Positions 7,665-14,804 of a stretch of DNA of 29,499 bases are shown here, in pieces. The notes under the pieces are model-generated. The model made no database searches, had not been told where the DNA came from, and saw only the letters and a list, made by a program, of their open reading frames with translations. Every line of letters starts with the position of its first letter. The stretch's first letter is position 1. The translations under genes and the position numbers were made by a program. Origin of the DNA: an uncultured Chlorobiaceae bacterium (GTDB taxonomy: Bacteria; Bacteroidota; Chlorobiia; Chlorobiales; Chlorobiaceae); NCBI GenBank assembly GCA_903917955.1, contig CAIXCO010000153.1, forward strand, positions 1-29,499. Reading direction: 5' to 3'.

Positions 7665-7701
7665 CCCGATTGCAACCTGAAGCCGTTCAGCCGCAATCGG
7701 G
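7665..7701 (-). promoter_or_regulatory. Large hairpin between atpE and atpF
   Basis: In the atp transcript, CCCGATTGC (7701-7693) pairs perfectly with GCAATCGGG (7673-7665), and inside it CTGAA pairs with TTCAG, giving a long two-part stem. The following sequence CTTTATTAA is a poor T-run, so full termination is unlikely. A partial attenuator, RNase-processing site or 3' stabiliser of the atpE message is more plausible. Confidence 0.6.
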
Positions 7702-7737
7702 ATATCTTCTGTATCGAATCTGCAAAACCGCCAAATC

Positions 7738-7965
7738 TTACTTAAGAGCAAGAAGCACACAGATAACTTCACCGAAGAGGGCAACACCCTCAATAAGAGC
7801 CGCGGCAATAATCATGGTAGTACGGATATCTGATGTAGCTTCCGGCTGACGGGCTGTACCCTCAGCGGCTGAAGCTGCAATATTACCAATACCCAGACCT
7901 GCACCAATAACAGCCAGACCGGCGCCAAGACCCGCACCCAAATAAGCTAAACCTAAACCTTCCAT
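7738..7965 (-). CDS. atpE: ATP synthase c subunit
   Basis: The 75-aa rotor-ring proteolipid has two membrane helices (about 5-32 and 50-73) joined by the polar loop ARQPE (38-42). The ion-binding carboxylate is Glu59 in ALIEGVALF. The residues around it (EG, not ES/ET) and the lack of a binding-site Gln in helix 1 point to proton rather than sodium coupling. Unusually, helix 2 contains a second acid, Glu66 (codon GAA, 7768-7770), seven residues after Glu59. The start is set by a strong GGAGG (7980-7976) ten nt before ATG 7965; the upstream in-frame extension to 8055 is untranslated spacer. This is the best ribosome site in the operon, in keeping with the high c-subunit copy number. Confidence 0.96.
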   Translation of the reverse strand: MEGLGLAYLGAGLGAGLAVIGAGLGIGNIAASAAEGTARQPEATSDIRTTMIIAAALIEGVALFGEVICVLLALK

Positions 7966-8085
7966 CTTGTAATTACCTCCGTTTATTTGTTGTAAGTTGT
8001 TTGCTAAAGGATAATTAGCAGTTTTGAAACCGGTGAATAAAAAATATAAAAGCAAAACTTGCCACTCAACAATACCTACGCCACC

Positions 8086-9087
8086 TTAATGATGCGCTGC
8101 CTCAGCCTGATGCTCGTCATGACCCTCGTGCGCAGTGGCGAGACCGATAAAGAGCGCGGAAAGCATGGTAAAGACAAATGCCTGCAAAAACGCAACGAAG
8201 AGCTCAAGCAGATAGATAAAAATTGCAAAAGGAACAGAGACCGCTATGGCCACAATATAACTTTTCAGAATGAAGCTGATGAAGATCAAACTGAGAATGA
8301 TGATGTGACCCGCTGTCATGTTGGCAAAAAGACGTACGGTAAGCGCGAAGGGCTTCGTGAATTGACCTATGATCTCGATAGGAACCATGATGATCCAGAG
8401 CGACCAGTGGGTACCTGCGGTAAGGTGCTGAAGATAACCTTTAACACCATGAGCCCTGAAGGCGGCAATCTGGGTGACAAAGAAGGTGAATATGGAGAGG
8501 GTAAGGGTAACGTTGACGTTACCAGTCGCCGTTGCACCGTAAGGAATAAGGCCAAGAAGATTACAGAAAAGAATAAAAAAGAAGACCGTCAGCAAGTAAG
8601 GGAGATGTTTTTCATAACCATGACCGATATTGGACTTGGCCACATCGAGCCGGATGAACTCGACCAGAGCTTCCATGGCGTTGGCCAGCCCTCTAGGAGC
8701 CTGACGGGCACTCATGTTCTTGTATTTACCTCCAACAACTGAAAAAACAATCACCAGTGCAGCCGAGACAAGCCAGAGCATCACCACATGCTTCGTGATT
8801 GAAATATCAATGCCAGCAACAAGCGGAATTTTTGGGAGATGAATTTCACCAAAAGGATCAAAAACAAAAACGTTGTTGTCGAGAATATGATGCATGATAA
8901 CATCGCCAGCCTTTTCCTCTTCCGGAGCAGCCTGAACACCACCCTGTACAGCTTCAACTGCAGGTGCAGGTACGGCAGCGACATCATGTGGAGCAGCAAC
9001 AAGGCTGTCAACATTCAGCGCAAGCGGCACAAGAATCGCAATAACCTTGAGGAAAGCCTTAACCCGTTTGACGTTTAGCCGTTTCAT
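8086..9087 (-). CDS. atpB: ATP synthase a subunit
   Basis: A 333-aa stator membrane protein that forms the proton half-channels against the c ring. The essential arginine is Arg252 in KPFALTVRLFANMTAGH (245-261); FCNLLGLIPYG (174-184) and LLELFVAFLQAFVF (293-306) are the other conserved membrane segments. The N-terminus is extended compared with E. coli: a hydrophobic stretch at 11-31 followed by an Ala/Pro-rich linker, most likely a cleaved signal peptide, as in other Bacteroidetes/Chlorobi a subunits. The C-terminus is His-rich (residues 320, 323, 326, 332 and 333). The start ATG overlaps the stop of the AtpI-like gene by 4 nt (ATGA), so translation is probably coupled. Confidence 0.95.
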   Translation of the reverse strand: MKRLNVKRVKAFLKVIAILVPLALNVDSLVAAPHDVAAVPAPAVEAVQGGVQAAPEEEKAGDVIMHHILDNNVFVFDPFGEIHLPKIPLVAGIDISITKHVVMLWLVSAALVIVFSVVGGKYKNMSARQAPRGLANAMEALVEFIRLDVAKSNIGHGYEKHLPYLLTVFFFILFCNLLGLIPYGATATGNVNVTLTLSIFTFFVTQIAAFRAHGVKGYLQHLTAGTHWSLWIIMVPIEIIGQFTKPFALTVRLFANMTAGHIIILSLIFISFILKSYIVAIAVSVPFAIFIYLLELFVAFLQAFVFTMLSALFIGLATAHEGHDEHQAEAAHH

Positions 9088-9470
9088 GCAGTATTCTTTT
9101 TCTGTTTGTTTTTCTTTTGATACCCGAGAATCTCAATAATTACATAGATACAGTAAAAAGCGAAAAACGAAAGGACAAAATCATGTCTATCGACAAGGTC
9201 CTTGATAATGACAACCAACACAAGCACCATCAACACAAGCAGCCTAATGGTCAACCCGCCAAAAACAACCTTGGTGAAGAGCGCCGATTCTTTATCAAAT
9301 GCATATTCAAAAAGCAGGTAACCTGTAACCGTATTGGCAACCACCATCGCCCAGGCGATAAAGAGTGAATGCAAGTCAACACTGCCCGATCCGAAAGCTG
9401 AAAAAATTACCCCCCATAAAATGACGGATAAGATACACAACTTAATAAAAAATTCAAACACTGGCTTCAT
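9084..9470 (-). CDS. AtpI-like membrane protein of the atp operon
   Basis: A 128-aa protein with four predicted membrane helices (about 8-28, 35-57, 66-90 and 96-115) and a Lys-rich tail ending KKNKQKKNTA. The size, topology and position directly before atpB fit AtpI (UncI), the F-ATPase accessory protein implicated in c-ring assembly or Mg2+ supply. Sequence similarity to known AtpI is not obvious by eye, so the name rests mainly on context. It overlaps atpB by 4 nt and follows the AtpQ-like gene by 48 nt. Confidence 0.65.
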   Translation of the reverse strand: MKPVFEFFIKLCILSVILWGVIFSAFGSGSVDLHSLFIAWAMVVANTVTGYLLFEYAFDKESALFTKVVFGGLTIRLLVLMVLVLVVIIKDLVDRHDFVLSFFAFYCIYVIIEILGYQKKNKQKKNTA

Positions 9471-9518
9471 ATCTACCGCTTCTTTCTTGATTAACCATCA
9501 TAATGAGTATAAAATATT

Positions 9519-9767
9519 CTATTTTTTCCTGTTTGCCGCCCGTACAACCTTCATGAGAAGAAGTGCCATGCCAACCATGCCAACAAAAACCCCAAACAAA
9601 AAGAGCCCTGGCGATGTACCGAGCTGACTGTCAGCCCAATAGCCCAGCAAAACAAAAAAAGCGAAGCTGGCCGCAATCTGCAACCCCAGACCCATATAAT
9701 CAGAAAGCGCACGGGAAGAGCGTCCTAAATCGTCCAAAAACCTCTCTTCATCAGGTTTTGTCATCAT
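9519..9767 (-). CDS. AtpQ/F0F1-ATPase 'gene 1'-type small membrane protein
   Basis: A small protein (82 aa from ATG 9767) with a charged N-terminus and two membrane helices (about 26-44 and 52-73) separated by a short loop containing DSQLGTSPG. The pattern GYWADSQLGTSPGLFLFG matches the small 'putative F0F1-ATPase subunit' family found first in many atp operons, which is proposed to act with AtpI. An AAGGG (9778-9774) lies 6 nt before ATG 9767 and 9 nt before ATG 9764. The frame is open to an ATG at 9797 that has no ribosome site. Its exact role is unknown. Confidence 0.75.
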   Translation of the reverse strand: MMTKPDEERFLDDLGRSSRALSDYMGLGLQIAASFAFFVLLGYWADSQLGTSPGLFLFGVFVGMVGMALLLMKVVRAANRKK

Positions 9768-9832
9768 TAATAACCCTTGTTTAGATTCAGAGAGCATCTT
9801 TTGCCAGGAAAAAGAGCTTTCACAGGAGCATT

Positions 9833-10033
9833 CTATCGAGCACCGCCGACGTCCTCAAGATAAGACTCTTCCTGAAAATAATGAACCCTTTGCCGATAAT
9901 TCTCCGCTCCAGTGCGCCGCCCCTTGAAAAAAAGCACTATGTTAGCAGAATAACGCTTTTCAACAATACCAACGCCCAAGAGTGCCCGAGAAAGATTTGA
10001 TACCCGCGAGAGCATCAACTGAAAGAGCTCCAT
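9833..10033 (-). CDS. Possible small hypothetical protein upstream of the atp operon
   Basis: A 66-aa reading frame from ATG 10033 to a TAG, on the atp strand, ending 65 nt before the AtpQ-like start. The product is basic and has no membrane helix or motif I recognise. In favour: codon use resembles the neighbouring genes, and it fills an otherwise empty 184-bp gap. Against: there is only a weak ribosome site, it overlaps the 5' end of pgeF in antisense by 52 bp, and a candidate promoter for the atp operon lies inside it. It may be non-coding leader DNA. Confidence 0.3.
   Translation of the reverse strand: MELFQLMLSRVSNLSRALLGVGIVEKRYSANIVLFFKGRRTGAENYRQRVHYFQEESYLEDVGGAR
9936..9963 (-). promoter_or_regulatory. 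Candidate promoter of the atp operon
   Basis: On the minus strand, TTGAAA (9963-9958) and CATAGT (9941-9936) are separated by 16 bp. The -35 matches the sigma-70 consensus at 5 of 6 positions and the -10 at 4 of 6. It would give a leader of about 160 nt before the AtpQ-like gene. If the small frame at 9833-10033 is translated, this promoter would be intragenic and probably false. Confidence 0.25.
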
Positions 10034-10809
10034 CAAGCCTGACAGAAAAATATATTGTGCCTGATTGCTTTTTCCCTTACCGGGAGCTCATCGCACTGCA
10101 AAGCACCAGAAACGGGGGAGGAAGCGCAGGAGCTTTTTCCTCGTTGAACCTCGGAAGAAATACCGGGGATCGAAAAGAACGAGTCGAAGAGAACTTTCAG
10201 CGCCTCTGCTCCGACATCGGCATCAATCCCGGACGGCTGGTCACCTCCCGGCAAGTACATGGCACCGAAATACTTTTTGCCGAAGAAGCGGGAAATTACG
10301 ACGGTTATGATGCACTCATTACGGACAGACAGAATCTCTTCCTCTGCATCTTTACCGCAGACTGCTATCCTGTGCTCATTTATGACCCACGTCATCAAAC
10401 TTCAGGAGCCGTTCATGCCGGCTGGAAAGGGAGTGCCGGAGCCATTGTGATGAAAACCATTGAAGCCATGAGGGTGCGCTTTAACTCTCTCCCGGAAGAG
10501 TGCCTTGCCTGGATCGGCACGGGGATTTCGCCCGAGGCCTACGAGGTTGGCCGGGCGGTTGCCCTTGAGTTTCCTGCCGGGAGCTGCCAGCGCTGCCCCG
10601 ACAGGAATAACGAAGAAAAATATCTGCTTGATCTTGCCCTTGTCAACTATCGCCAACTGCTTGCAGCAGGAGTTCAGCCTGCGAATATTGAGCGCTCGCA
10701 CTTCTGCTCGCTTCGCGACAGCAATCTGTTTTTTTCCTACCGGCGCGATCGGGGCGAAACCGGACGTATGGTCAGCCTGATCGGCGTCACCAGTGCAAAG
10801 TCTCCCTGA
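9982..10809 (+). CDS. pgeF: Multicopper polyphenol oxidase/LACC1-family protein (PgeF/YfiH)
   Basis: A 275-aa member of the YfiH/LACC1 family. The zinc-site residues are visible: His93 in RQVHGTE, Cys128 in TADCYPVLIYD and His145 in GAVHAGWKG, corresponding to the E. coli YfiH triad. STRNGGGS (41-48) and SSLNLGRNTGD (53-63) are also typical. Members show purine-nucleoside phosphorylase/adenosine deaminase activity in vitro. In E. coli, PgeF prevents L-Ser from replacing L-Ala at the MurC step of peptidoglycan synthesis, which fits the neighbouring mur cluster. The start is uncertain: GTG 9982 is the only standard codon giving a full N-terminus, and the family core begins near residue 23. It converges on the CoA-transferase gene with 9 bp between stops. 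Confidence 0.88.
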   Translation: MPEKDLIPARASTERAPSSLTEKYIVPDCFFPYRELIALQSTRNGGGSAGAFSSLNLGRNTGDRKERVEENFQRLCSDIGINPGRLVTSRQVHGTEILFAEEAGNYDGYDALITDRQNLFLCIFTADCYPVLIYDPRHQTSGAVHAGWKGSAGAIVMKTIEAMRVRFNSLPEECLAWIGTGISPEAYEVGRAVALEFPAGSCQRCPDRNNEEKYLLDLALVNYRQLLAAGVQPANIERSHFCSLRDSNLFFSYRRDRGETGRMVSLIGVTSAKSP

Positions 10810-10818
10810 ACGCCCCTT

Positions 10819-12111
10819 TTACGAGCAGCTTCGTCCGTAGCAACCATAGAGTTCATGAGCTTGCCGGCAGATATCCTCACTGAAATCGGGATGGGCAATG
10901 GTTGCCAGCGCCTCAGCTCTCTGGCGAAGATTTTTGCCATGAAGATTAACAATTCCAAACTCGGTAACGACATACTGCACATGAGCCCTGGTGGTGACCA
11001 CACCTGCCCCCGGTTTAAGCTGCGGAACAATGCGCGACAGGCCGCTTTTTGTGGTTGAGGGCAAGGCAATTATCGGCTTGCCCCCTTCGGAGAGTGCTGC
11101 TCCCCGGATAAAGTCCATCTGTCCACCAACACCTGAAAAATACTTCTGCCCAATCGAATCAGCACAGACCTGTCCTGACATGTCGATTTCAAGAGCGCTG
11201 TTAATTGCTGTCACCCTTGGATTTCTGCGGATCTCCCGGGTATCGTTGACATAATCGGAAGGAAGCATTTCGACCAGCGGATTGTCATCAACAAAATCAT
11301 AGAGCCTTCGGGTACCGACAAGAAAGCTTGCGACCATGATCTCCTTATGGCTTCGCTTTTTGCGGCCGTTAATCACACCCTTTTCAACAAGATCAATAAC
11401 TCCGTCCGAAAACATCTCTGAATGAATGCCAAGATCGCGGTGGCCGGAAAGAGCCGCAAGAGTGGCATCAGGAATTGCACCAATTCCCAACTGCAACGTC
11501 GCGCCATCCTCGACAATGGATGCAATATGGCGACCAATACGAATCTCGATATCGCTCAATATGTGACGGGGAGTTTCAGGAATAGGATCATCCACATCAA
11601 CCATCGCATGAATCTTGCTGATATGAAGTATTCCCTCGCCATGCGTACGGGGCATGTTCGGGTTTACCTGGGCAATAACCAGCTTTGCGGAATGCACCGC
11701 AGCAAGGGTCGCATCGACCGAAACCCCAAGAGAGCAGTAGCCATGCCGGTCAGGAGGAGATACGTGCACAAGCGCCACATCAAGCGGAAGTATCCTGTTA
11801 TAGAAAAGGGAGGGAACGTCACTGAGAAAAACCGGAATGGCATCCCCGTCACCATCCTGTACCGACTTGCGGACATTTTTGCCCACAAACAGGGCATTCA
11901 AGCGGAAACTTTCACGATATTCCGGCCTTGCATAAGGTGCATCACCCTCGGTGTGAAGGCTGACAATTTCTACATTTCTCAGCTCTTCCGAGCGATCAAC
12001 CATCGCCTCAATCAATCGTTGCGGTGTTGCTGCCGCAGTGTGCAAAAAAACCCTGTCGCCCGACTTTATTCTGGCTACCGCATCCTCTGCGGAAAGCGTA
12101 CTATAGTTCAT
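10819..12111 (-). CDS. Acetyl-CoA hydrolase/CoA-transferase family protein
   Basis: A 430-aa protein of the acetyl-CoA hydrolase/4-hydroxybutyrate CoA-transferase family, which moves CoA between acyl-CoAs and free acids such as acetate or succinate. The family landmarks are HTAAATPQ (24-31), VSPPDRHGYCSLG (117-129), LGIGAIPDA (208-216), the HSEMFSDG block with the probable catalytic Glu232 (230-237), and YVVTEFGIVNLHGK (380-393). The start is ATG 12111, preceded by AAGGGA; the frame is open far upstream into ftsZ, but that part is a shadow. It lies 34 nt after ftsZ on the same strand and may be read through from the dcw cluster. The acyl donor and acceptor cannot be told from the sequence. 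Confidence 0.88.
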   Translation of the reverse strand: MNYSTLSAEDAVARIKSGDRVFLHTAAATPQRLIEAMVDRSEELRNVEIVSLHTEGDAPYARPEYRESFRLNALFVGKNVRKSVQDGDGDAIPVFLSDVPSLFYNRILPLDVALVHVSPPDRHGYCSLGVSVDATLAAVHSAKLVIAQVNPNMPRTHGEGILHISKIHAMVDVDDPIPETPRHILSDIEIRIGRHIASIVEDGATLQLGIGAIPDATLAALSGHRDLGIHSEMFSDGVIDLVEKGVINGRKKRSHKEIMVASFLVGTRRLYDFVDDNPLVEMLPSDYVNDTREIRRNPRVTAINSALEIDMSGQVCADSIGQKYFSGVGGQMDFIRGAALSEGGKPIIALPSTTKSGLSRIVPQLKPGAGVVTTRAHVQYVVTEFGIVNLHGKNLRQRAEALATIAHPDFSEDICRQAHELYGCYGRSCS

Positions 12112-12145
12112 TATTCCCTTTGCTGTGTTTGTTACAAATGCACGG

Positions 12146-13438
12146 TCAGATCCCATTGTTTTTCCGGCGAAGATATGCCGGTGTGTCTGACGAGCCCTTC
12201 TGGATTTTATCTTCACGCTCTCCTCTGCCACCCGTAAGCGGCACATTACAATCGGCATCATGCCCAGTATTTTTGCGAACCTCAACCTCATGAGGATCAT
12301 TAATTGATAACTGCCTTCTGATATAGGCAGGAATGCGCAAATCTTCCTCCTTGCGTTCAGAATAAAGAGATGTCCCCGATCGATTGGAGCCAGGTGTCTG
12401 TCCAAGCCTGATACCCGATACAGGTGGAACAAGTGGCCTCACTGCGGGCTCCACTCCCTCCTCCTGCGCCTTTCGCCTGAAACCGGTTACAATAACGGTA
12501 ACCCTGATTTCACCTGATACCTGCGGCTCATCGACATAGCCATTGATAATTTTGGCATCACTGCCAACCTGCTCTTCGATATAGTTCATCGCATCCGACA
12601 TGTCTCTCATGGTCACCTCGCCGGTAATATTGACCAGCACCCCTTTGGCACCCTTCACCGATACGCCCTCAAGAAGAGGACTGTTGAGAGCATCAGATGA
12701 AGCTTTCAAGGCCCGGCGTTCGCCTGCAGCAGCAGCGGAACCCATAACCGCATCACCAGCCCCGGCCATAATGCTGCGAACATCGGCAAAATCAACATTG
12801 ACATGACCGTGACGGGTAATAATATCAGCAATACCCTTGGCTGCCCTGTAGAGAACATCGTTTGCCATATTAAACGCTTCAGTGGCGCTTACCCCCTCTT
12901 CAGCAATACTGAGGATCTTTTCATTTTCGACAAGAATAAGGGTGTCAATATATTTCCGCAGTTCGATGATGCCGCCATCAGCAATGTTCGCCTTGACCTG
13001 CCCTTCAAAGTTAAACGGCCTTGTCACGACTCCGATGGTGAGTATGCCCATATTCCTCGCAATTGAGGCAATCACCGGAGCGGCACCAGTACCAGTTCCT
13101 TTGCCCATACCCGCAGCAATAAAAACAAGATCAGCCCCTCGAAGCTGGGCCGCAATAATTTCACGATCATCTTCTGCGGCCTGACGGCCTTTGGCGGGAT
13201 CAGCTCCTGCCCCCAGACCATTCGTCGCTTTCTTGCCAATTTGCACCCTCAACGGGGCTTTTGAATTCAGAAGCGCCTGGCGATCGGTATTGAAAACGAT
13301 ATATTCAACACCACTAATTTTTCGGTCAATCATATTATTTACCGCATTGCCGCCGCAACCGCCGACACCGACAATCCTTATGGTAACCCCTTTGCCCTGC
13401 TCACTGTCGAACAGGCCCGGATCAAGCTCAAATGCCAT
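12146..13438 (-). CDS. ftsZ: Cell division protein FtsZ
   Basis: The tubulin-like GTPase that forms the Z ring at midcell. In the 430-aa protein the nucleotide-binding core contains VGVGGCGGNAV (23-33), the tubulin signature GMGKGTGTG (110-118) and the catalytic T7 loop NVDFADV (214-220). The globular domain ends near residue 321. The C-terminal part carries two copies of the conserved tail peptide that binds FtsA: RIPAYIRRQ (368-376) in the middle and DTPAYLRRK (418-426) at the very end, joined by a polar linker. Most FtsZ have one. GGAG lies 11 nt before the ATG. It follows ftsA by 45 nt, the longest gap between genes in the cluster. Confidence 0.97.
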   Translation of the reverse strand: MAFELDPGLFDSEQGKGVTIRIVGVGGCGGNAVNNMIDRKISGVEYIVFNTDRQALLNSKAPLRVQIGKKATNGLGAGADPAKGRQAAEDDREIIAAQLRGADLVFIAAGMGKGTGTGAAPVIASIARNMGILTIGVVTRPFNFEGQVKANIADGGIIELRKYIDTLILVENEKILSIAEEGVSATEAFNMANDVLYRAAKGIADIITRHGHVNVDFADVRSIMAGAGDAVMGSAAAAGERRALKASSDALNSPLLEGVSVKGAKGVLVNITGEVTMRDMSDAMNYIEEQVGSDAKIINGYVDEPQVSGEIRVTVIVTGFRRKAQEEGVEPAVRPLVPPVSGIRLGQTPGSNRSGTSLYSERKEEDLRIPAYIRRQLSINDPHEVEVRKNTGHDADCNVPLTGGRGEREDKIQKGSSDTPAYLRRKNNGI

Positions 13439-13483
13439 TTTTTTTCAGTTCTCCGCTTTAATAAGCTCTTATTTGCACTCTCA

Positions 13484-14782
13484 TCAGAGATTGTCCCAGA
13501 AAGTCTTAATACGATTCACCATTTTCTTCCCAGCAGGGGTTGTATCCTGTGCAGGAGGATCTTCCCTGATTCCCGGAGCTATATCAGGGGGTAGCTCTGG
13601 TTGTAACATATTGCCTTGATCCACAGTGAGATTGCTCTGAAATGCATGGGCAACAAGCCCCATAACCGTGGCATACATGGGGTTATTGACAGAACCCTTG
13701 ATCCCGCCCGAGACCCCTTCCGGATAGCCAATGCGAATATCAAGACCAAAAATATCATGTGCAAGCTCTTCGGTACCCGGCAAAAGCGCACCCCCACCTG
13801 TTATAATAGCTCCTGCATTGAGATATTCATAATAGCCCGACCGATCCACCGACTCACGCACAAGTTCCAGAATCTCCATCATCCTCGCTTCAATAATCAT
13901 CGTAAGCGAACTCTTGGGAACCGATTTTTGCGCACGACCTTCGATTCCCTCAATAAGAATCTCCTCATCTTCACCGCTCAGCTTGCTGTATGCACATCCA
14001 TGCTTTATTTTCAGCTCTTCGGCAACCTCATAAAGAGCCCTCACCCCGTGGGCAATATCATGAGTAACGTCGTTGGCCGCAACCTTGATAACCTCTGAAT
14101 GGCGGATTGCACCATCAATATAGATAGCCACCTCAGTAGTACCTCCACCAATATCAATGACAACCACACCGCTTTTCTTCTCACGCTCTTTCATCACTGA
14201 GATCCCCGAAGCCACAGGCTCAAAGGTAACTGCACTGATATCGAGTCCTGCCTTTTCAACACACTGTTTGATATTGCGTATCTTTGTTCTCAAGCCAACC
14301 ACAATATAGGCACTGCCCCTCATTGTCGTCCCTGCCATGCCTATCGGGTCAAGAAGCCCATCCTGATCATCAACAATAAATTCCTGCGGAATGACATGGA
14401 TAATTTCATGGTCAATATCCAGATACCGGATATTGGTCTTGGCCTTTTCCAAAAAACGCTTCACATCAGAATCATTGACAATTCCTGTCTGGTTGATGCT
14501 TATTTCCGAATTACTGTGAATACAATGGACATGCGCCCCGGAAATACCGACATTGACACCGCGAATACGGATGGATGACTCGCGCTCGGCATCAGCCACG
14601 GCCGCTTTGATAGCCGCTACGGTCTTATTGATATTAACCACAGTCGCCCTTTGAAGACCATCAGAATTTGAGCGCCCTTTTCCAAGGACGTTAAGCTTCC
14701 CTATTTCATCTTTTTCAGCAACAACAACGCAAACCTTGGTTGTGCCGATATCAAGACCTACAGCAATATTGCTCATCAGCAT
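13484..14782 (-). CDS. ftsA: Cell division protein FtsA
   Basis: The actin-like ATPase (432 aa) that anchors FtsZ to the membrane. The phosphate-binding loops are visible: GLDIGTTK (9-16) and VIDIGGGTTEVA (208-219), with TGGGALLPG (328-336) for adenosine contact. The 1C subdomain specific to FtsA lies between about 84 and 165. The C-terminus KKMVNRIKTFWDNL is a typical amphipathic membrane-targeting helix after a Pro-rich linker (397-416). The start is ATG 14782 or ATG 14776, two codons later; neither has a strong ribosome site. It follows ftsQ by 22 nt. Confidence 0.96.
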   Translation of the reverse strand: MLMSNIAVGLDIGTTKVCVVVAEKDEIGKLNVLGKGRSNSDGLQRATVVNINKTVAAIKAAVADAERESSIRIRGVNVGISGAHVHCIHSNSEISINQTGIVNDSDVKRFLEKAKTNIRYLDIDHEIIHVIPQEFIVDDQDGLLDPIGMAGTTMRGSAYIVVGLRTKIRNIKQCVEKAGLDISAVTFEPVASGISVMKEREKKSGVVVIDIGGGTTEVAIYIDGAIRHSEVIKVAANDVTHDIAHGVRALYEVAEELKIKHGCAYSKLSGEDEEILIEGIEGRAQKSVPKSSLTMIIEARMMEILELVRESVDRSGYYEYLNAGAIITGGGALLPGTEELAHDIFGLDIRIGYPEGVSGGIKGSVNNPMYATVMGLVAHAFQSNLTVDQGNMLQPELPPDIAPGIREDPPAQDTTPAGKKMVNRIKTFWDNL

Positions 14783-14804
14783 TGTTCTATTCTAAGCATA
14801 ATTA

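Noticed and set aside
7665..7701. Hairpin after atpE as a full intrinsic terminator
   Set aside because: The following T-run is broken (CTTTATTAA) and atpF/atpH continue on the same strand, so complete termination is unlikely; kept as an attenuator or processing candidate.
8059..8742. A 227-aa plus-strand open frame rich in charged residues
   Set aside because: Antisense shadow of atpB, which is certain from its membrane segments and Arg252.
11422..12237. A 271-aa plus-strand open frame
   Set aside because: Antisense to the CoA-transferase and ftsZ 3' end; its composition mirrors the coding strand and it has no recognisable motif.
12112..12432. 107-residue N-terminal extension of the CoA-transferase
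   Set aside because: It runs through the ftsZ coding end in another frame; the homologous protein starts at ATG 12111, which has an AAGGGA site.
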